Of a stretch of 64,000 nucleotides of DNA, positions 1 through 9,020 are shown in pieces. The stretch comes from a virus. The stretch spans positions 1-64,000 of IMG/VR virus record IMGVR_UViG_3300011113_000344; one strand, 5' to 3'. The translations under genes and the position numbers were made by a program. Within the stretch, counting starts at the first letter, position 1, and the number at the start of each line of letters is the position of its first letter. The notes under the pieces were generated by a model, which saw nothing but the letters and a program-made list of their open reading frames with translations, was not told the origin of the DNA and made no database searches.

Positions 1-1633
1 AAAGTACCAAATCGTTGAATGGTTCAATAACCCTCCAATCTAAAGCTCTAAAAGGTCTACCCCCAAGGATTTTTATATCACTTATCCATTGAAATGCACC
101 AAGTATTACTTGTACTACCGAAAGAAATGCTAAATATATTATTCTTTCGAATATACTGATTACGACTGCCAATAAAATCGAAAAACTAAATTTTCTCCAC
201 CCGTAATTAATTGGTGGTGTAACTGTACTCGATTCACAATCTTCTTCCTCTTTTGGTGATATGTCTTTTATACCAATATAATTGTCTTTACCACCTTTAA
301 AGTGACTACCCATGTACGAACTTACCGTGTACACTTTATTATATGTAAACCTAAAAAAATAATCTTCAGGGTAATAACTACCATATGTCTGATTAAAAAT
401 TACAGAATTAGTTGTAGAACCAGTTGGGTAATCGTTCCAATCTAAAGAGAACGCGTATGAACCATCAACATCAGAATTATATTCTCGTATATTTGGTAAC
501 AAATAACTACCAGTAAATCTAACTCTACCTAGTGTATTGTTTTTACCTGAAATTCTAAATCTATAACACGCTGATGTTGGTATACCTTTATTTGGGTCAT
601 TTGTAATTTCTGTTTCACCAAATTCGTTTGTGTACTGATATTCCATGTTCATGGGTAACGGAATCACAAACGAACCGTCTTCGTCTATATCTTCTTCTAT
701 TTGATACGTCTCTAATATTGGTCTACCCAATGAATCTTTTGAAGAAGTAAATCTTATCATTTCAATCTCCGCAGCAAAAGTTGTTAAATCACACTTTCTA
801 CCCATAGCACTTCTTGGTCGACAATTTTTGTTTAACGTGTTTTTACCTTGGTCAGAATATATTGAACCCAATAAATATGCTTTGGGTTCCACTTTTACCC
901 CTTGACTTGATAAATCAAAATCTGTTCTTGTTATTCCAATTTCACATAAATCTTCATTTCCCCAAAAAGGAAAAACTTCAATTGTTTGATTAAAAGATAC
1001 TATTTGAGGTAATGAATCTAAATCATCAGATGATTTATATGAATATGTATTTTTAAAACTATCAACACCTCTACCTTGTCTTATAAAATCATCGGGTCTC
1101 AATGAAAAACAACCAATATCAGATAAATCAACATCAACATGTACGATTTGTGTACCAACAGGTACACCCCATATCATAAAATCACCAGCATCATTTGTTT
1201 TTACGGTATACTTATAATATTTTTCATAAACTTCTAAAATCTCTTCTCTTGTTAAAATATCTAATTGGTCAGGAAAGGTTCCTGTTGGTTCGTGTCCACC
1301 GTGTTGTTTTCTGCTTGGAAGTAAGTTGTATCGATAACCGTTTTCATTTCTATCGGTTACAGATGTATATGGGTACAATGAGGATATTACCGGGTCGTTC
1401 ACATCATCATCTAAAATGGGTATAAAAATAGAAACTCTAGCATTTGGTACACCAAAACCATTGTTTACGAATATTCTACCACATACAACCCCATAATCAG
1501 AACACATGGAAGTATATGCTTCTGTCTGTGTAAATTTTAAAGACAATATCTCTAAAAGGTCGAAATCATTTTTTAATTCAACGACAACCTTTTGGTCTCT
1601 CCCAATGTTTGTAGAAATTCTATGTTTTTGCAT
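1..1633 (-). CDS. Virion structural protein with carboxypeptidase-regulatory-like domain, C-terminus cut by window edge
   Basis: An open frame starts at the ATG at 1631-1633 and runs leftwards without a stop to base 1, giving about 544 residues of a longer protein. Residues about 45-170 have the pattern of a transthyretin/CarboxypepD_reg-like beta domain (CGRIFVNNGFGVPNARVSIF, later TNDAGDFMIWGVPVGT). Near residues 470-515 there is a long hydrophobic stretch (FSILLAVVISIF, AFLSVVQVILGAF) that could span or insert into a membrane. It lies downstream of gp25- and gp6-like baseplate genes, so a tail or baseplate role is inferred. I do not recognise a named family for the whole protein. Confidence 0.75.
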   Translation of the reverse strand, partial: MQKHRISTNIGRDQKVVVELKNDFDLLEILSLKFTQTEAYTSMCSDYGVVCGRIFVNNGFGVPNARVSIFIPILDDDVNDPVISSLYPYTSVTDRNENGYRYNLLPSRKQHGGHEPTGTFPDQLDILTREEILEVYEKYYKYTVKTNDAGDFMIWGVPVGTQIVHVDVDLSDIGCFSLRPDDFIRQGRGVDSFKNTYSYKSSDDLDSLPQIVSFNQTIEVFPFWGNEDLCEIGITRTDFDLSSQGVKVEPKAYLLGSIYSDQGKNTLNKNCRPRSAMGRKCDLTTFAAEIEMIRFTSSKDSLGRPILETYQIEEDIDEDGSFVIPLPMNMEYQYTNEFGETEITNDPNKGIPTSACYRFRISGKNNTLGRVRFTGSYLLPNIREYNSDVDGSYAFSLDWNDYPTGSTTNSVIFNQTYGSYYPEDYFFRFTYNKVYTVSSYMGSHFKGGKDNYIGIKDISPKEEEDCESSTVTPPINYGWRKFSFSILLAVVISIFERIIYLAFLSVVQVILGAFQWISDIKILGGRPFRALDWRVIEPFNDLVL

Positions 1634-1638
1634 TTCTA

Positions 1639-1646
1639 TATAAATA
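1639..1646 (-). promoter_or_regulatory. TATTTATA motif upstream of virion gene
   Basis: An exact TATTTATA on the sense strand, 5 nt from the start codon at 1633. It is one of a set of identical motifs found before structural genes. A late-promoter role is inferred. Confidence 0.4.
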
Positions 1647-1682
1647 GAAAATAAACAATTTTCTAATTAAAATAAATCCAAT

Positions 1683-3515
1683 TTAAAATGTGGTTGTTCC
1701 TAATGTTTTAACTCTGACTTTAATATCTTTTTCAGGAAATCTAATTTGATATATTTGATTAGATTTCATGTAAATTGTCATGTCTGATTGTGCAATTTCT
1801 TTTGTGGATTCATTAACATAAGATTGGGCAACTTCTGATGATGAATATTCTCCACCAATGTTATTAAAAACTCTAACATCAACAGCATTTACTATACCCG
1901 TAACATCACCAATCATTCTATATAAATCACCAACTAAAAGAGGGTCACCCATTTTTCTTTTATCTATTGAAAAATATTCAACAACATCTTGAATCACCGT
2001 TCTAACTATTTCTGTTTGATTACCGTTTTTGTCTATTACAACATCTAACTCTAATGAAAAATCAACAACTTCCCCACTTTCGATTTCTAAAAAATCATTT
2101 ACCATTCTATATTCTGACAAATAATTTATAATATTATTCTTTAAGGTCGTTGAAACGGTATCAATCAAATTACCATTTTCATCATACGATAGTAATTTGA
2201 TTTTTATTTTATTATCTTCTTCCATTACATTAACTTTTGCAGGTGCACCATATAATGCTGGCATTGTTTCAATCATTGATTTATAATCATTTAATGTAAC
2301 CGCTCTGTTTTGTGCTGCAAAATTATAAGATATCATGTTTCTAATTTCTTCAATTGTCGGTTGGTCCGCACCACCAATCGCTGGTGTTACGTTTGTTACC
2401 GTCAATGAATTTTGAACTTGAGTGTTTATATTTGAATTTGGTCCGTTAATAACAAAATCGATATCATCGGTACTTGTAATAATATTAATTCCTAAATTAC
2501 TATCTCTACCACCCCCAATTCTATATTTTACAAATAAAGTCGTATTCGATTTAGGTAAAGCACCTAAAGATGTGTTATTTAGATATACTCCCAAATTAAC
2601 TTTTAAATTACCCGTATTATAATCATCCAAATTATCCATTGGATTTACATTACCCGAACCAAACGTTATTGAGAAATAATTTTCGGGGGTGTATTCTGTT
2701 ATAAATTTATTTGAAACCGATAGATATGTACCAGAAATAAAGTTATCCGAATCTGATGATGATGTTGGGTCAGGTATAAAAACTTTATCTTGCATTAAAG
2801 TTTTTACTTCGTACCACTTATTTGTCGAAGATAAAAATTCTGAATCAGTGGGGTTACTAGCAAAAGATGTACCTTCTTTGTGTATAATTGAAGAAACACC
2901 CAAAATGTTTTGTTCAGGTAAAAATATTTTTAAAAATGGTTTTTGGTCTAATTCAGTTATTACTCGTCTATATATTCTTGTAACACCATTGATAACAGCT
3001 TCTCTTTTTACAATAGAATACGATATTAGTCTATTGTTTCCATCAAAATTTGGTATTTTTAACCTGTTTGGTTCTCCTCTACTATTAAATGGATTTGAAA
3101 AATCAATATCATCTACCGTTTCAAAAACTTGACCACCACCTGAAACTTGTGCACCTGTTTTGATTGTACCCAAATATCTTGTATCTTCTTTGTCTCCTCT
3201 TACCGGTACTTGTATTGTAAAATCACACAAAGCAACAGATGGTCTATTTCCCGGTATTTTTAATCCATAAGTTTTAGCAATATGATACAAAGATTGTCTT
3301 TGTTGTGCAAAATCTAAAATTGTTTCTTGCCAAACCCTATCAATGTGAAAATGTAAATTGTCAGCAACCGCGGCATTTAAATCCAACAGTACTGAAAAAA
3401 TAGATGCGTCGTTTGTATTTTTAATTAAATCGGGATAATATTCTCTAGTTAAATTAACTAATTCTTGTCTTAGACCGGCAAAATCTCTAACAGCGTATGA
3501 TATTTTTTTACTCAT
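1683..3515 (-). CDS. Baseplate wedge protein, gp6/baseplate J-like
   Basis: A 610-residue protein, close to the 660 residues of T4 gp6, the subunit that forms the continuous ring joining baseplate wedges. The N-terminus (FAGLRQELVNLTREYYPDLI) and the C-terminal half (LNDYKSMIETMPALYGAPAK, then a beta-rich part ending VRVKTLGTTTF) follow the gp6/baseplate J pattern, including the segment around ALYGAPAKVNV and the DPLLVGDLYRMI helix. It starts one base after the stop of the gp25-like gene, and gp25-gp6 adjacency is usual in contractile tails. Product expected in the virion baseplate. Confidence 0.85.
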   Translation of the reverse strand: MSKKISYAVRDFAGLRQELVNLTREYYPDLIKNTNDASIFSVLLDLNAAVADNLHFHIDRVWQETILDFAQQRQSLYHIAKTYGLKIPGNRPSVALCDFTIQVPVRGDKEDTRYLGTIKTGAQVSGGGQVFETVDDIDFSNPFNSRGEPNRLKIPNFDGNNRLISYSIVKREAVINGVTRIYRRVITELDQKPFLKIFLPEQNILGVSSIIHKEGTSFASNPTDSEFLSSTNKWYEVKTLMQDKVFIPDPTSSSDSDNFISGTYLSVSNKFITEYTPENYFSITFGSGNVNPMDNLDDYNTGNLKVNLGVYLNNTSLGALPKSNTTLFVKYRIGGGRDSNLGINIITSTDDIDFVINGPNSNINTQVQNSLTVTNVTPAIGGADQPTIEEIRNMISYNFAAQNRAVTLNDYKSMIETMPALYGAPAKVNVMEEDNKIKIKLLSYDENGNLIDTVSTTLKNNIINYLSEYRMVNDFLEIESGEVVDFSLELDVVIDKNGNQTEIVRTVIQDVVEYFSIDKRKMGDPLLVGDLYRMIGDVTGIVNAVDVRVFNNIGGEYSSSEVAQSYVNESTKEIAQSDMTIYMKSNQIYQIRFPEKDIKVRVKTLGTTTF

Positions 3516-3516
3516 A

Positions 3517-3969
3517 TTAAATGTTTATAATTATAAAATCAGAAGAAACAAATGGTTCATTATCAATATCATAATCTACCCTAACTTTAGCCGTGTATGG
3601 TTTAGTTGAATAGTCTGAAACTCTAAATAATCTCGAGTCTTCATCTTCTTGTGGACTAGCGGGTTCTTCTTCGTCTTGGTCTGCGGCAGTTACTCTTATG
3701 GATTTTATTTCTAAATTAGGAATGAATGTTCTTACCGATGTTCTTATTTCATCTTCTATTTGTCCCCACGTAACCGCATCGTTTGGTTCAAAAATAAATT
3801 CAAATAACCTAGTACCAAAATCAGGTAAATAATATCTACTACCTTTTCTTGTTAACAAAAGGTGTATCAAATTTGCACGAATTTCTCTTTCAGGTGTTTC
3901 TGTCATTATTAAAAAATCACCTTTAAGACTTTGTCTAAATGGAAAATCTATACCATATGTTCCCGCCAT
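3517..3969 (-). CDS. Baseplate wedge protein, GPW/gp25 family
   Basis: A 150-residue protein of the gp25-like family, which joins the sheath initiator region to the wedge. Seen: EIRANLIHLLLTRKGSRYYL followed by PDFGTRLFEFIFEP, matching the ITTRKGSR...DPEFG core of T4 gp25, then the helix WGQIEDEIRTSVRTFIPNLE and a beta C-terminus. The acidic insert EDEEEPASPQEDEDS-like region (about residues 100-115) is extra. The first ATG is kept because the residues before the core (GIDFPFRQSLKGDF) also match gp25 proteins. A TATTTATA motif lies 3 nt upstream of the start. Confidence 0.9.
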   Translation of the reverse strand: MAGTYGIDFPFRQSLKGDFLIMTETPEREIRANLIHLLLTRKGSRYYLPDFGTRLFEFIFEPNDAVTWGQIEDEIRTSVRTFIPNLEIKSIRVTAADQDEEEPASPQEDEDSRLFRVSDYSTKPYTAKVRVDYDIDNEPFVSSDFIIINI

Positions 3970-3972
3970 GTT

Positions 3973-3980
3973 TATAAATA
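3973..3980 (-). promoter_or_regulatory. TATTTATA motif upstream of gp25-like gene
   Basis: Exact TATTTATA on the sense strand, only 3 nt before the gp25 ATG. At this spacing a -10 element would give a leaderless or near-leaderless transcript, so a translational role is also possible. Confidence 0.4.
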
Positions 3981-4002
3981 TAGTAAAACAATAAATCTAA
4001 GT

Positions 4003-4371
4003 TTACATTTTCATTAATATGTTCATTAGTGTTTTTATTTTATTCCTTTCTTCCATTATATCAACATTTTTATGAATAAATTTTGAACCTAAATCTGTTT
4101 TTAATGAAGGTCTATAAACAGCATCGGGATGTAAACTTTTCATCTTTTTTATCAACATTGAACCAAAACCTTCCCTTCTTCTATTCGGTCTAACTATAAT
4201 ATCACTAACTGTTATTTCATTATTGTAAACCGTGTATGCAACATAACCTATAATAGTTTCAGATTCAAATCCAATTGGGTTTTCGTCATCATCTTCGTAA
4301 ATACCCAGTTCGTAGTTATCTTGTCCATCATAATGGTCAACGTGTTCGTGGTTAAAAATAATCTTTTTCAT
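4003..4371 (-). CDS. GNAT-family acetyltransferase
   Basis: A 122-residue protein with the GNAT core: strand-turn-strand ETIIGYVAYTVYNNEITVSD, then motif A IIVRPNRRREGFGSMLIKKM, whose R-R-E-G-F-G is the acetyl-CoA pyrophosphate-binding loop (R/Q-x-x-G-x-G/A). The end (GSKFIHKNVDIM) fits motif B. It is slightly shorter than the usual 140-170 residues. The substrate cannot be told from sequence. It stands between the nrdA terminator and the gp25-like gene with its own TATTTATA motif, so it may be expressed with late genes and could modify a virion or host protein (inference). Confidence 0.8.
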   Translation of the reverse strand: MKKIIFNHEHVDHYDGQDNYELGIYEDDDENPIGFESETIIGYVAYTVYNNEITVSDIIVRPNRRREGFGSMLIKKMKSLHPDAVYRPSLKTDLGSKFIHKNVDIMEERNKIKTLMNILMKM

Positions 4372-4375
4372 ATAT

Positions 4376-4383
4376 TATAAATA
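4376..4383 (-). promoter_or_regulatory. TATTTATA motif upstream of acetyltransferase gene
   Basis: Exact TATTTATA on the sense strand, 4 nt before the ATG at 4371, directly after the T-run of the nrdA terminator. This arrangement ends one transcription unit and would begin another. Confidence 0.4.
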
Positions 4384-4384
4384 T

Positions 4385-4415
4385 AAAAAAATCCCATCGA
4401 GTATTCGATGGGATT
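4385..4415 (-). terminator. Rho-independent terminator after nrdA
   Basis: On the minus strand a perfect stem of 11 bp (AATCCCATCGA paired with TCGATGGGATT around a 4-nt loop ATAC) is followed by a run of seven T. It lies about 90 nt beyond the nrdA stop and closes the replication/nucleotide gene block. Confidence 0.85.
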
Positions 4416-4506
4416 GTATATCGTTTAGTTTTCACCCCCTGTATGACCAAACGATTAGATGTTCAAGGTCAACCTTGACTATTAAGGGAGTCACCCAAAA
4501 TTGTTG
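4416..4506 (-). other. Structured 3' untranslated region of nrdA transcript
   Basis: Between the nrdA stop and the terminator lie several inverted repeats: TCAAGGT/ACCTTGA with a 2-nt centre at 4463-4478, ATCGTTT (4420-4426) paired with AAACGAT (4449-4455), and a short TGACT/AGTCA pair near 4477-4497. It contains no ORF. It could be a folded 3' UTR or a small RNA; I cannot assign it to a known RNA family and it does not form a tRNA. Confidence 0.3.
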
Positions 4507-7500
4507 TTATGAACCACATCCTTCACATTCAAATGGCGAATCATTTGGTTTAATTGATAAAACCATTTCCTCAACATAATTACTTGTTAAGTTTGATTCT
4601 TTAACATTACTTATTTGATTTTCAACATTTGGTTTAGAAGTTGTTACATCAATACCCAACCCTTTAATTGGGTCAACAGCCGCCTTAGTTCTAAGATAGT
4701 ACATTCCGGTTTTTAAACCAAGTTTCCACCCGTATAAATGAGCAGCCATAACTTTTGTTTTATTTGCGTTATCAATAAATAAATTTAATGACTGAGATTG
4801 GTCGATATAAATTGACCTATTTGCCGCCATTGTTAGAATTCTTTTTTGTGACATTTCCCAAACTGTCTTATAAATTTCTTTTACATCAACAGGTATCTCG
4901 GGTATGTTTTGAACCGAACCGTTTTCCATTATTAATTTTTTCTTTATTTCATCAGACCACAAACCTCTTTCCAACAATTCATTAACCAAATGTTTGTTGA
5001 TTACGATGAACTCCCCACCTAGTGTTCTTCTTGAATAAAGATTGGATGTGAATGGTTCGAATGCCTCGTTATTACCTAAAATTTGAGCGGTAGATGCTGT
5101 TGGCATAGGTGCAACTAATAAAGAGTTTCTTATACCATATTTGACAACATCTTTTCTTAGTGATTTCCAATCCCATCTTCCACTTGTGTCCTTGTCTGTT
5201 TTACCCCATAACTCGTATTGGAATTGACCCTTAGATAATGGGGAGCCATCAAATGAAGAGTATGCACCATTTTCAATAGCCAAGTCTTTAGACGATGTGA
5301 GAGCAGCGAAATAAATTGTTTCAAATATTTCTACTTGTAATTTGTCTGCATCCTCACTTTCAAAAGGTAATTTTAACATACAAAATACATCTGCCAATCC
5401 TTGAACACCTAAACCAACTGGTCTGTGTTTCATGTTTGAAAGTTTTGTTTCCTCAGTAGGATAAAAATTTAAATCAATAACGTTGTTTAGGTTTTTTACA
5501 ACTTGATACACATATTCATATAGTAAATCGTGATTAAATTCTTTGTTGACTACGTATTTTGGTAAAGCAATTGATGCTAAATTACAAACCGCTTGTTCTT
5601 CTGGAGAAGAAAATTCTAGAATTTCAGTGCAATTAAATGTTTTTAATCCTTGTGAAATAAAAATATGTTCATCATTATAAATTGTTGGACAATAAACATC
5701 TTCTTTACCCACATATTCTATGGATTTTACTTTATATCCCTTTTTCGTATTATCCCGAAATTCACGATTGTCAATGATTATGTTTTTTCTATCAAGAAAC
5801 CCTATTTTTTCATTTATTTTTTGTGAGTCATTTTTATTACCAACAATTAATCTATAACAATCTTTTGTTTTGTATAGTGAATATCCACCTTTACCATTTG
5901 GTAATGACCGTTGACCTCCATTTCTTAACAATCTAATAGATGTTTGAAGACCTAAATTTTGAAAAATTAATTGAAGCTCTTTTAAAAAATCAATATTTAT
6001 GTCGGCGTAACTTATTTGTGTTGGTCCCCCTTTTGATTTATTTTTATTAGCTGTTCCATCAGCAAATAATAAACCCCGCAAATAAGACCATTGCGTTTCT
6101 TCATTTGAAGACCAAATCCATTCGGGTACATATCCCTTTTCAAAGAGTAATTCTTTTTTAAAAAATTCACTAGATAATCTTTTTTTCTTTACTTTAGAAA
6201 ATGAAACAACACAATCTATAAATTTACCACCTTTAGTTGAATATCTAGGTTTATACTCGTATTTTGAATATAATTTTTGAATTTTGTTTTCAATCTCTTC
6301 AACTAAATCAAAATCATTTTCCCATAAATCAAATAAAATTGATGATTTGTTTTGTGTACCATCTGATTGATATAAACCCAATAAAAAGGCCTCATCTACC
6401 ATTTCTTTTAAACCAAACAATCCTTTATTAGTTTGTACTGCTATTTTATCACCTATTTTTAAATCCTTACATTCAATACGTGTTATATTATTTCTTGAGT
6501 CAATTACAGGTATTCCATGATATGGTGTTACTTTATGTTCCATACCATTTTCTAATGTTATTTTATAAACATCTTCATTTTCACCTCGTTTAATCATTTT
6601 GGATGATTTGACAATTTCAGAACCATTAAAAAGTTCTAATTCCACATCCATTTCACACAATTCTTTGGCTGTTAAGTAACCCTTTGTTGTCACCACTCTT
6701 TGGTCACCTGTTATACACAAATTAGATGATTTAATTGTACCTAAGTTCTTTTGGTTTGATTTGTAATTAGCAGCATCCTTATATAACATATAAGGAACAC
6801 CTGTTTCAATTTGAGCAGTTAAAATAGCATCCATTAATTTTCTGGCCTTTACAACTTTTCTAGCCCTACCCTCCTTTTCGTATCTTTCATATAACTCAGT
6901 AAAATCTTGTGTAAATTTGTATGGGTCATCATATACGTCAGATAATCCAGGTGCCTCATCTGGTGAAAATAATGACCATTCTAAATCTTGTTCTACTCTT
7001 TTCATAAATAAGTCAGGGACCCACATCGCTAAAAATAAATCTCTAGCCCTTAATTCTTCTTTTCCATGATTTTTTCTTAATTCAATAAACTCAAATACAT
7101 CTGAGTGCCATGGTTCAAGATAAACAGCGAATGAACCGCGGCGGCGACCCCCTTGGTTAATCCAACGAGCAACTTCATTGTATGTTTTCATCATTGGTAA
7201 CAAACCATCTGATTCTCCACCAGTACCTTTGATATATGCACCTTTACCTCTTACATCATGAACATGTAAACCAATACCACCGGCCCATTTAGATATCTTC
7301 GCGACATCTTTTATTGTGTCAAATAAACCATCAATATCATCACCTTTATTACCAATCAAGAAACAGGACGACATTTGTGGTCTGTGTGTTCCTGCGTTAA
7401 ATAAAGTAGGTGTTGCGTGTGTATAATAATGTTGTGATAAATCATCATAAATTCTTAAAGCGGTATCTATGTCATTATTACAAATACCAACAGCAACTCT

Positions 7501-8016
7501 CATGTACATGTATTGTGGTCTTTCAACAATACGATTACCAATCTTTAATAGATATGAACGTTCTAATGTTTTAAACCCAAAATAATCAAAATCAAAATCT
7601 CTTTCTTGAATAATCGCGCCATCTAAAACATCCTTATATTGTTGAACAAAATTATAGGTTTCATTTGAAATTAACGAAGATTCCTTATTTGTTTTCGGTT
7701 CAACAAATGAATGTAATTCCTTGATTGAATGTGAGAATTTTTTTGGTGTGGTTTTATGTAAATTAGATACTGCCAATCTACCGGCTAATTTTGCGTAATC
7801 TGAGTGAGAGGTGACAAGAGATGCCGCAGTTTCCGCTGCTAAAATATCTAACTCTGTTGTTGATATACCGTCATAAATACCTTGTGTCACTTTAAGGGTT
7901 ATCAATGTCGGGTCAACATATTCAAGATTTAAATCATCGCAAAAATTTTGAATTCTTCTTGTAATTTTGTCATATCTCATTTCTTCCAATGAGCCATCTC
8001 TTTTTTTAACTTTCAT
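4507..8016 (-). CDS. nrdA: Class Ia ribonucleoside-diphosphate reductase, large subunit, interrupted by an intein
   Basis: The 1169-residue precursor reduces ribonucleotides to deoxyribonucleotides for phage DNA synthesis, together with the NrdB encoded just upstream. Removing the intein (residues 434-795) leaves 807 residues, near the 754 of T4 NrdA. Seen: an N-terminal ATP-cone (KKRDGSLEEMRYDKITRRIQ), the active-site region MSSCFLIGNKGDD (first disulfide Cys), SSNL-C-TEI carrying the Asn/Cys/Glu trio, the second disulfide Cys in AVCNLASIAL, the loop APMPTASTAQILGNNEAFEP, the tyrosine pair in GMYYLRTKAAVD, and a C-terminal CEGC redox pair. The intein sits exactly before the thiyl-radical Cys. 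A terminator follows. Confidence 0.95.
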   Translation of the reverse strand: MKVKKRDGSLEEMRYDKITRRIQNFCDDLNLEYVDPTLITLKVTQGIYDGISTTELDILAAETAASLVTSHSDYAKLAGRLAVSNLHKTTPKKFSHSIKELHSFVEPKTNKESSLISNETYNFVQQYKDVLDGAIIQERDFDFDYFGFKTLERSYLLKIGNRIVERPQYMYMRVAVGICNNDIDTALRIYDDLSQHYYTHATPTLFNAGTHRPQMSSCFLIGNKGDDIDGLFDTIKDVAKISKWAGGIGLHVHDVRGKGAYIKGTGGESDGLLPMMKTYNEVARWINQGGRRRGSFAVYLEPWHSDVFEFIELRKNHGKEELRARDLFLAMWVPDLFMKRVEQDLEWSLFSPDEAPGLSDVYDDPYKFTQDFTELYERYEKEGRARKVVKARKLMDAILTAQIETGVPYMLYKDAANYKSNQKNLGTIKSSNLCITGDQRVVTTKGYLTAKELCEMDVELELFNGSEIVKSSKMIKRGENEDVYKITLENGMEHKVTPYHGIPVIDSRNNITRIECKDLKIGDKIAVQTNKGLFGLKEMVDEAFLLGLYQSDGTQNKSSILFDLWENDFDLVEEIENKIQKLYSKYEYKPRYSTKGGKFIDCVVSFSKVKKKRLSSEFFKKELLFEKGYVPEWIWSSNEETQWSYLRGLLFADGTANKNKSKGGPTQISYADINIDFLKELQLIFQNLGLQTSIRLLRNGGQRSLPNGKGGYSLYKTKDCYRLIVGNKNDSQKINEKIGFLDRKNIIIDNREFRDNTKKGYKVKSIEYVGKEDVYCPTIYNDEHIFISQGLKTFNCTEILEFSSPEEQAVCNLASIALPKYVVNKEFNHDLLYEYVYQVVKNLNNVIDLNFYPTEETKLSNMKHRPVGLGVQGLADVFCMLKLPFESEDADKLQVEIFETIYFAALTSSKDLAIENGAYSSFDGSPLSKGQFQYELWGKTDKDTSGRWDWKSLRKDVVKYGIRNSLLVAPMPTASTAQILGNNEAFEPFTSNLYSRRTLGGEFIVINKHLVNELLERGLWSDEIKKKLIMENGSVQNIPEIPVDVKEIYKTVWEMSQKRILTMAANRSIYIDQSQSLNLFIDNANKTKVMAAHLYGWKLGLKTGMYYLRTKAAVDPIKGLGIDVTTSKPNVENQISNVKESNLTSNYVEEMVLSIKPNDSPFECEGCGS
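5632..6717 (-). mobile_element. Intein with LAGLIDADG endonuclease in NrdA
   Basis: A 362-residue in-frame insert from Cys434 to Asn795 of the precursor. Splicing signals: Cys at position 1 (C-ITGDQRVVTTKGYLT), block B with TPYH, block F VYCPTIYNDEHIFI, and terminal Asn followed by Cys of the extein (KTFN|CTEI). The penultimate residue is Phe, not the usual His. Two dodecapeptide motifs, LLGLYQSDGTQ and LRGLLFADGTAN, mark a LAGLIDADG homing endonuclease. The two extein ends join as SSNL-CTEI, the uninterrupted active-site sequence of NrdA, which fixes the boundaries. Confidence 0.93.
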
Positions 8017-8027
8017 ATCTTTAAATT

Positions 8028-9005
8028 TTAAAAATCAACATCATCAAATGAACCACTCATATCCTCAATGGATGTAACAGTATTCACACCCGCTTTTTGA
8101 TATTCAGCAACTCTTTTTTCAAAGAAATTAGTTTTACCTTGAAGTGCGATATTTTGCATAAAATCAAAAGGGTTCTCAACATTATATACTTTAGAACAAT
8201 TTAAAGAAACTAATAGTCTATCAGTAACAAATTCCAAATATTGAGACATTAGGTCAGAATTCATCCCAATTAATCTAACAGGTAATGCCTCAAGAATAAA
8301 TTCTTTTTCTACTTCTAAAGCACCACATATGATTTCTTTTATTTTCTTTTCAGACAATTTATTTTGAATATGTTGATTGTATAGATGACAAGCAAAGTCA
8401 CAGTGCATACCTTCGTCTCTTGAGATTAATTCATTTGAGAAAGTTAGACCGGGCATTAATCCACGTTTTTTCAACCAAAAAATTGAACAAAATGAACCCG
8501 AAAAGAAGATACCTTCAACAGCGGCAAAAGCAATTAATCTTTCAACAAACGAATCGGAGTTAATCCACTTTATTGCCCATTCCGCTTTCTTTTTAATTGC
8601 CGGAATAGTTTCAATCGCATTGAATAATTTATTTTGTTCCTGTTTGTCTTTAATATAAGTGTCAATTAACAACGAATAGGTTTCACTATGAATATTTTCC
8701 ATCATAATTTGAAAACCATAAAACATTTTCGCTTCAGTGTATTGAACTTCATTAACAAAATTCATCGCTAAATTTTCATTAACAATACCATCAGATGCAG
8801 CAAAAAACGCCAAAACATGTTTTACGAAATGTTGTTCATCTTCGTTTAATTTATTTTCCCAATCATAGATATCATCCTTTAAATCTATTTCTTCCGCGGT
8901 CCAAAAACAAGCCTGTTGTTGTTTATAAAGCCTCCAAATGTCATGATATTCAATTGGAAAAAGGACAAAGCGGCCCGGATTTTCTTGTAAAATCTTTTCT
9001 TTCAT
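8028..9005 (-). CDS. nrdB: Class Ia ribonucleoside-diphosphate reductase, small subunit
   Basis: A 325-residue protein forming the di-iron tyrosyl-radical subunit. Seen: ligands in [13 protein letters not shown], the segment [20 protein letters not shown] that carries Glu, the radical Tyr and the first ExxH (ENIHSE), then [11 protein letters not shown] and the second ExxH in [17 protein letters not shown]. The acidic tail (FDDVDF) fits the C-terminal peptide that docks on NrdA. It lies 11 nt upstream of nrdA and 15 nt downstream of the gp41-like helicase gene, so it is in one transcription unit with them. Confidence 0.95.
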   Translation of the reverse strand: MKEKILQENPGRFVLFPIEYHDIWRLYKQQQACFWTAEEIDLKDDIYDWENKLNEDEQHFVKHVLAFFAASDGIVNENLAMNFVNEVQYTEAKMFYGFQIMMENIHSETYSLLIDTYIKDKQEQNKLFNAIETIPAIKKKAEWAIKWINSDSFVERLIAFAAVEGIFFSGSFCSIFWLKKRGLMPGLTFSNELISRDEGMHCDFACHLYNQHIQNKLSEKKIKEIICGALEVEKEFILEALPVRLIGMNSDLMSQYLEFVTDRLLVSLNCSKVYNVENPFDFMQNIALQGKTNFFEKRVAEYQKAGVNTVTSIEDMSGSFDDVDF

Positions 9006-9020
9006 AATTATAATTTTTTT

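Noticed and set aside
4416-4506. Possible tmRNA or tRNA because of a GGGGGTGAAA-type segment
   Set aside because: No acceptor stem, T arm or tag reading frame is present.
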